Part shown: piece after piece, positions 21,538-23,477 of the stretch
Position numbering within the stretch: the first letter of the stretch is position 1
Layout of the letters: every line of letters starts with the position of its first letter
Source of the DNA: a virus
Direction: 5' to 3' (one strand)
Length of the DNA stretch: 23,477 nt
IMG/VR virus record: IMGVR_UViG_3300048784_000209
Span: 1 to 23,477 of that record
Program-made: the position numbers and the translations under genes
The notes under the pieces: generated by a model
What the model was told of the DNA's origin: nothing
Databases searched by the model: none
Seen by the model: the letters and a program-made list of their open reading frames with translations, nothing else

Positions 21538-21762
21538 ATGAGTAAACAATCAGCAAAAGAACTACTAAACAAACTTAACGTCGAGCAAGAATATCCCGAT
21601 CTTAGCCCTGCTCAGCAGGCGTCGATTGTGCATGATCGACTTAAACGAGATCAGCAGCAATACGACAAAGTTAAAGAACTAGAAAAACGAATTGAAGAGT
21701 TAGAAAACGCCCATGACTCTGACTGTACTTGCAACGATTGCAATGACGGAAAACTAACCTAA
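21538..21762 (+). CDS. coiled-coil unknown protein, 74 aa
   Basis: ATG 21538 follows the previous stop by 18 bases with AAGG rather far upstream. The sequence is helical and charged (YDKVKELEKRIEELENA) with a C-terminal CTCNDC cluster that could bind a metal. No family recognised. It is the last protein gene before the stable-RNA block. Confidence 0.65.
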   Translation: MSKQSAKELLNKLNVEQEYPDLSPAQQASIVHDRLKRDQQQYDKVKELEKRIEELENAHDSDCTCNDCNDGKLT

Positions 21763-21782
21763 TTTGCTTAGGTATTGTGCCC

Positions 21783-21791
21783 TGGTATAAT
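21783..21791 (+). promoter_or_regulatory. extended -10 promoter of the stable-RNA block
   Basis: TGGTATAAT followed by six bases (CAAATC) and ATG at 21798. The only evident promoter upstream of the tRNA-Asn, tRNA-Phe and RNase P RNA, so it probably drives all three. Confidence 0.6.
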
Positions 21792-21797
21792 CAAATC

Positions 21798-21917
21798 ATG
21801 ACGACGCAATTGTTCACAAACAATCAAATCTTAAGGAACCTCTCGAGTTCCAATGCGTCATCGTATAGTCTCTTTAATAGAGATTAATATACAGGCCACC
21901 TACCCGCTTACGTAGGT
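21798..21917 (+). ncRNA. structured 5' leader of the RNA block (or leaderless 29-codon peptide)
   Basis: From the predicted start base on, GACGCA (21803-21808) pairs with TGCGTC (21854-21859) around two hairpins, ATTGT/ACAAT (21809-21824) and GGAAC-CTCTCGA-GTTCC (21835-21851): a three-way junction. Next come a nested hairpin GTATA/TATAC with TCTCT/AGAGA (21863-21892) and ACCTAC/GTAGGT (21898-21917). The same start also opens a 29-codon frame (MTTQLFTNNQILRNL..., stop TAA at 21885-21887), placed on the start base like the leaderless genes. Either or both may be real. The function is unknown; it could be a tRNA-like processing signal. Confidence 0.45.
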
Positions 21918-21935
21918 ACAAATAAAAGTTAAGAT

Positions 21936-22030
21936 TGGGAGATAACGCTCAGGGTGAAACGTGACTGGCTGTTAACCAGATCTTGGGGATAAAACCCCTT
22001 AGGCAGGTTCGATCCCTGCTCTCCCAGCCA
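21936..22030 (+). tRNA. tRNA-Asn (GTT) with class-II-like variable arm
   Basis: Acceptor TGGGAGA/TCTCCCA (21936-21942/22020-22026), G73 and CCA. The anticodon loop CTGTTAA (GTT at 21971-21973) on CTGG/CCAG is identical to the E. coli tRNA-Asn loop, and U1-A72 with G73 also fits Asn identity. The T arm GCAGG-TTCGATC-CCTGC is canonical. Between anticodon and T arms is a long segment with hairpin GGGG-ATAAAA-CCCC, instead of the usual five bases, so the RNA is 95 nt long. Asn tRNAs normally lack this arm. The D stem is only 3 bp (CGC/GTG). Confidence 0.88.
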
Positions 22031-22035
22031 AATAT

Positions 22036-22112
22036 GCCCACTAAGCTAACCTAGTGGAAGCGTCTCCCTGAAGAGGAGAAGATCGTTGGGGCGGAACCAA
22101 CAGTGGGCACCA
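22036..22112 (+). tRNA. tRNA-Phe (GAA) with non-standard T loop
   Basis: Acceptor GCCCACT/AGTGGGC (22036-22042/22102-22108), A73, CCA. D arm GCT/AGC, anticodon stem TCTCC/GGAGA with loop CTGAAGA (GAA at 22070-22072), 5-base variable loop, T stem GTTGG/CCAAC. The T loop is GGCGGAA, not TTCRANY, so the usual D-loop/T-loop contact and T54/psi55 modification could not form normally. Everything else is sound. It starts five bases after tRNA-Asn and ends 17 bases before the RNase P RNA. Confidence 0.85.
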
Positions 22113-22129
22113 AGTTAAAAGAAAGGGGT

Positions 22130-22413
22130 TTGAGACAGACGGGGCATCGCAAGGGAAACCTTGAGGAACGTCGGAGCGGCAAGAGCAGCGTAGTGGTTAA
22201 CGACCATCCACCGCGAGGTGAGGATTAGAGCTACAGGAACGTAACCGTTTAAGTGCGGGTTGAAACGAGCAATCTCTACGTGACGCAACCTAAAATAGGT
22301 CAACCATACTACTGCTCGTAGTGTTGACGGGTATAGGGCTAGAGGTCAGCAGTAATACTGATCCCAGATGAATGATGTCACAAATACAGAACTCCGCGTA
22401 TAGTCTGTCTCAA
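22130..22413 (+). ncRNA. rnpB: RNase P RNA (phage-encoded)
   Basis: RNase P RNA is the catalytic RNA that removes 5' leaders from pre-tRNA. Here P1 is an 11-bp perfect helix (22130-22140/22403-22413) closing the molecule. P2 is GGCATC/GATGTC (22143-22148/22374-22379). P3 is CAAGG-GAAA-CCTTG (22150-22163). P4 is ACG/CGT plus CGGAG/CTCCG (22168-22176/22392-22399) with U22171 bulged exactly as universal U69. Conserved blocks GAGGAACGTCGGAGC (22163-22177), AGATGAATGAT (22366-22376) and ACAGAAC (22386-22392) match bacterial rnpB. P5/P7 is GAGCAG/CTGCTC (22183-22188/22312-22317). A GCGA-capped hairpin at 22209-22220 resembles P9, and a P18-like hairpin is at 22344-22363. About 284 nt, shorter than usual host RNAs (330-420). 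The protein partner is not in the window, so a host subunit may serve. Confidence 0.92.
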
Positions 22414-22421
22414 TACAGTTT

Positions 22422-22952
22422 ATGAAGATCTGCTCTATAGAAAGATGCGGTAAGAAGCACAAAAGTAAAGGGTTTTGTAATAACCACTACATCAAGTGGC
22501 GCTATACAAACGACGAAGAATATCGTCAAGGTAGAATCTTAAAATCCGCAAAAAGAAAAGCTGAATGGTTGAAAGAAAATCCGGCAAACAGGGCAAGACA
22601 TAACGCCACCAATCTAAACTCCATGAAAAAGCGTTATGACTCTAATCCTGATTATAAGAAAAACGAACAAGAAAGAACAAAGAATTTTCGTCGAGAGAAA
22701 TACAGTAGAGACGAAAAATTTCGGCGCAAAGAAAAAACCGCCGCTACCATGAGAAAGAGACACATTAAAGTTGCCACTCCTAAGTGGGCAAATCTCGATG
22801 CGATAAAGAATTTTTATGATGAAACTCCTGAAGGTTTTCACGTAGACCACATCATTCCGTTACGCGGAGAAAATGTAAGTGGACTTCATGTAGAGTACAA
22901 CCTTCAATATTTGAGCGCCGAGGAAAACCTGATAAAGGGTAACAAAGTTTAA
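22422..22952 (+). CDS. HNH homing endonuclease, 176 aa
   Basis: ATG 22422 lies eight bases after the P1 helix of the RNase P RNA, with no clear ribosome site. N-terminal zinc-type segment C4, C9, C19 and H22 (CSIERCGKKHKSKGFCNNHY), basic linker, ATPKWAN, HNH core [20 protein letters not shown] and NLQYLSAEENLIKGNK. Closest in the window to 20310 and 8998. AT-rich insertion between the RNase P RNA and the next gene, which suggests that it homes into the stable-RNA block. Confidence 0.83.
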   Translation: MKICSIERCGKKHKSKGFCNNHYIKWRYTNDEEYRQGRILKSAKRKAEWLKENPANRARHNATNLNSMKKRYDSNPDYKKNEQERTKNFRREKYSRDEKFRRKEKTAATMRKRHIKVATPKWANLDAIKNFYDETPEGFHVDHIIPLRGENVSGLHVEYNLQYLSAEENLIKGNKV

Positions 22953-22954
22953 AT

Positions 22955-23179
22955 ATGAACGGATTATTAGTAGCAGCCGCAGTGATGTCGGCGACTATAA
23001 ACGTAGTAGGAGTAGTACCGCCAATCATCAGGGTCACTCCTATTAACAGCAGGTGCGAGGATATCTACGCGAACATAGATGTCACCGTGACAACGATAGA
23101 GGCTACAACAACGTGCAAGGCACTCGTTCACTGCAAAATTTGCAGCGATGGTATCATAGCAGTTGGGACACAAGAATAA
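22955..23179 (+). CDS. small exported unknown protein, 74 aa
   Basis: ATG 22955 follows the HNH stop by two bases; AAGGG is 14 bases upstream, so initiation may be by coupling. The first 20 residues (MNGLLVAAAVMSATINVVGV) are a plausible signal peptide. The remainder is strand-rich (IDVTVTTIEATTT) with cysteines in SRCEDI, TTTCKALVHCKICSDG. Probably periplasmic with disulfides; compare the Cys-rich end of the lipoprotein at 8550. No family known. Confidence 0.6.
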   Translation: MNGLLVAAAVMSATINVVGVVPPIIRVTPINSRCEDIYANIDVTVTTIEATTTCKALVHCKICSDGIIAVGTQE

Positions 23180-23184
23180 AGTTT

Positions 23185-23276
23185 GGAAGATCAATCAGAG
23201 CGGCCTCTGACTCTGCCTTGAAAGCAGGTGGTACCCCTAAGACGGGTATGGCGATCGTCACGTCGGTCTTCCTCCA
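23185..23276 (+). tRNA. tRNA-Ser (TGA) with variant T loop
   Basis: Acceptor GGAAGAT/GTCTTCC (23185-23191/23266-23272), then T and CCA. Anticodon stem TCTGC/GCAGG around CTTGAAA (TGA at 23219-23221), variable arm TACCC/GGGTA as expected for a Ser tRNA, T stem TGGCG/CGTCG with loop ATCGTCA. The D arm CAGAG-CGGC-CTCTG is tight. The T loop keeps TCG but has A54 and T58, and the discriminator T is unusual for Ser (normally G). Confidence 0.75.
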
Positions 23277-23281
23277 AATAT

Positions 23282-23372
23282 GCAACGGTAGTTCAAATGG
23301 CTGAAGACGCCTGACTGTAAATCAGGTCCCTTAGGGTTAACACTGTAGGTTCGAATCCTACCCGTTGCACCA
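23282..23372 (+). tRNA. tRNA-Tyr (GTA)
   Basis: Acceptor GCAACGG/CCGTTGC, A73 and CCA. Anticodon stem CCTGA/TCAGG with loop CTGTAAA (GTA at 23317-23319), a class II variable arm with TCCC/GGGT pairing, and a fully canonical T arm GTAGG-TTCGAAT-CCTAC. It follows tRNA-Ser by five bases and precedes the next gene's ribosome site. Confidence 0.93.
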
Positions 23373-23386
23373 AAATTAGGAGAAGT

Positions 23387-23477
23387 ATGTCTGATACTCT
23401 GTTTACGTTCGATGACGTTCTGATTATGCCAGCCGCTTTCTCCACAGTGCCTGGTCGAGGTGAAGAGTATGTGAGCC
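23387..23477 (+). CDS. N-terminus of an IMP dehydrogenase/GMP reductase-like protein (partial)
   Basis: ATG 23387 after TAGGAGAAGT. The 30 visible residues read MSDTLFTFDDVLIMPAAFST, then VPGRGEEYVS. The TFDDVL(L/I)xP opening is the N-terminal signature of the IMPDH/GMPR barrel, which oxidises IMP to XMP (or reduces GMP) in guanine nucleotide synthesis. Only the start is visible, so the catalytic cysteine and family (GuaB or GuaC) cannot be checked. Such a gene would fit phage control of the nucleotide pool. Confidence 0.65.
   Translation, partial: MSDTLFTFDDVLIMPAAFSTVPGRGEEYVS

Noticed and set aside
130-22407. The string CGTATAGTC followed by a small hairpin at about 130, 21862 and 22397, which resembles the S/P7-P9 part of group I introns.
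   Set aside because: No matching R or Q elements or split exons were found. The copy at 22397 is explained by P4 and P1 of the RNase P RNA, and the one at 130 is the end of a coding frame.
1-23477. CRISPR arrays, insertion sequences, integrase or attachment sites.
   Set aside because: No regularly spaced direct repeats, transposase motifs or recombinase signatures were seen on either strand.

Overview
The window looks like part of a large, tailed-phage-type genome. Genes are dense, mostly on the plus strand, often overlapping by 4-35 bases and preceded by AGGAG-like ribosome sites. Most encode small unknown proteins. Among them are seven stand-alone homing endonucleases, several tRNAs with encoded CCA, and typical phage accessory enzymes: macro domain, NADAR, AAA+, MoxR with a VWA/HExxH partner, SPFH, ClpP-like, VTC and IMP-dehydrogenase-like. 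No ribosomal, housekeeping or capsid/tail gene can be recognised, and the host cannot be named. Sites of the form TGnTATAAT suggest that a host sigma-70-type polymerase reads at least part of it.

Layout. 1-3.5 kb: end of an unknown gene, a Met tRNA with an initiator-like C1:A72 end, two endonuclease-VII-type HNH genes each behind a ribosome-site-hiding hairpin, a run of small genes and a macro-domain gene. 3.5-6.1 kb: exported and small proteins, an AAA+ ATPase and a NADAR protein. 6.1-6.7 kb: two unexplained structured RNAs flank a small gene. 6.7-9 kb: a Cys/His-rich protein, a membrane-anchored SPFH protein, a degenerate tRNA and a lipoprotein, closed by a terminator. 9-10.9 kb: a minus-strand island of HNH, ClpP-like protease and GIY-YIG. 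11-16 kb: small genes, MoxR ATPase, terminator, VWA-metallopeptidase and a tight chain of small genes. 16-21.8 kb: HNH, a 739-residue polyvalent-type protein, a metallophosphatase remnant, a VTC protein, another HNH and membrane proteins. 21.8-23.5 kb: a stable-RNA block (structured leader, tRNA-Asn, tRNA-Phe, an RNase P RNA), a seventh endonuclease, a small exported protein, tRNA-Ser, tRNA-Tyr and the start of an IMP-dehydrogenase-like gene.

The most notable item is the RNase P RNA at 22130-22413. It has a perfect 11-bp P1, a P2, a GAAA-capped P3 and a P4 helix with the universal bulged U. It sits 17 bases downstream of tRNAs that are themselves odd (a class-II-like arm in tRNA-Asn, non-standard T-loops in tRNA-Phe and tRNA-Ser). 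Together they suggest a phage-borne tRNA production and maturation unit. Other points are two near-identical RNA architectures hiding ribosome sites of unrelated endonucleases, a set of promoters placed so that transcripts begin exactly on ATG or on the first base of a tRNA-like RNA, and two enzymes (macro, NADAR) of families known to remove ADP-ribose. All functional statements are read from sequence by eye; no search was run.
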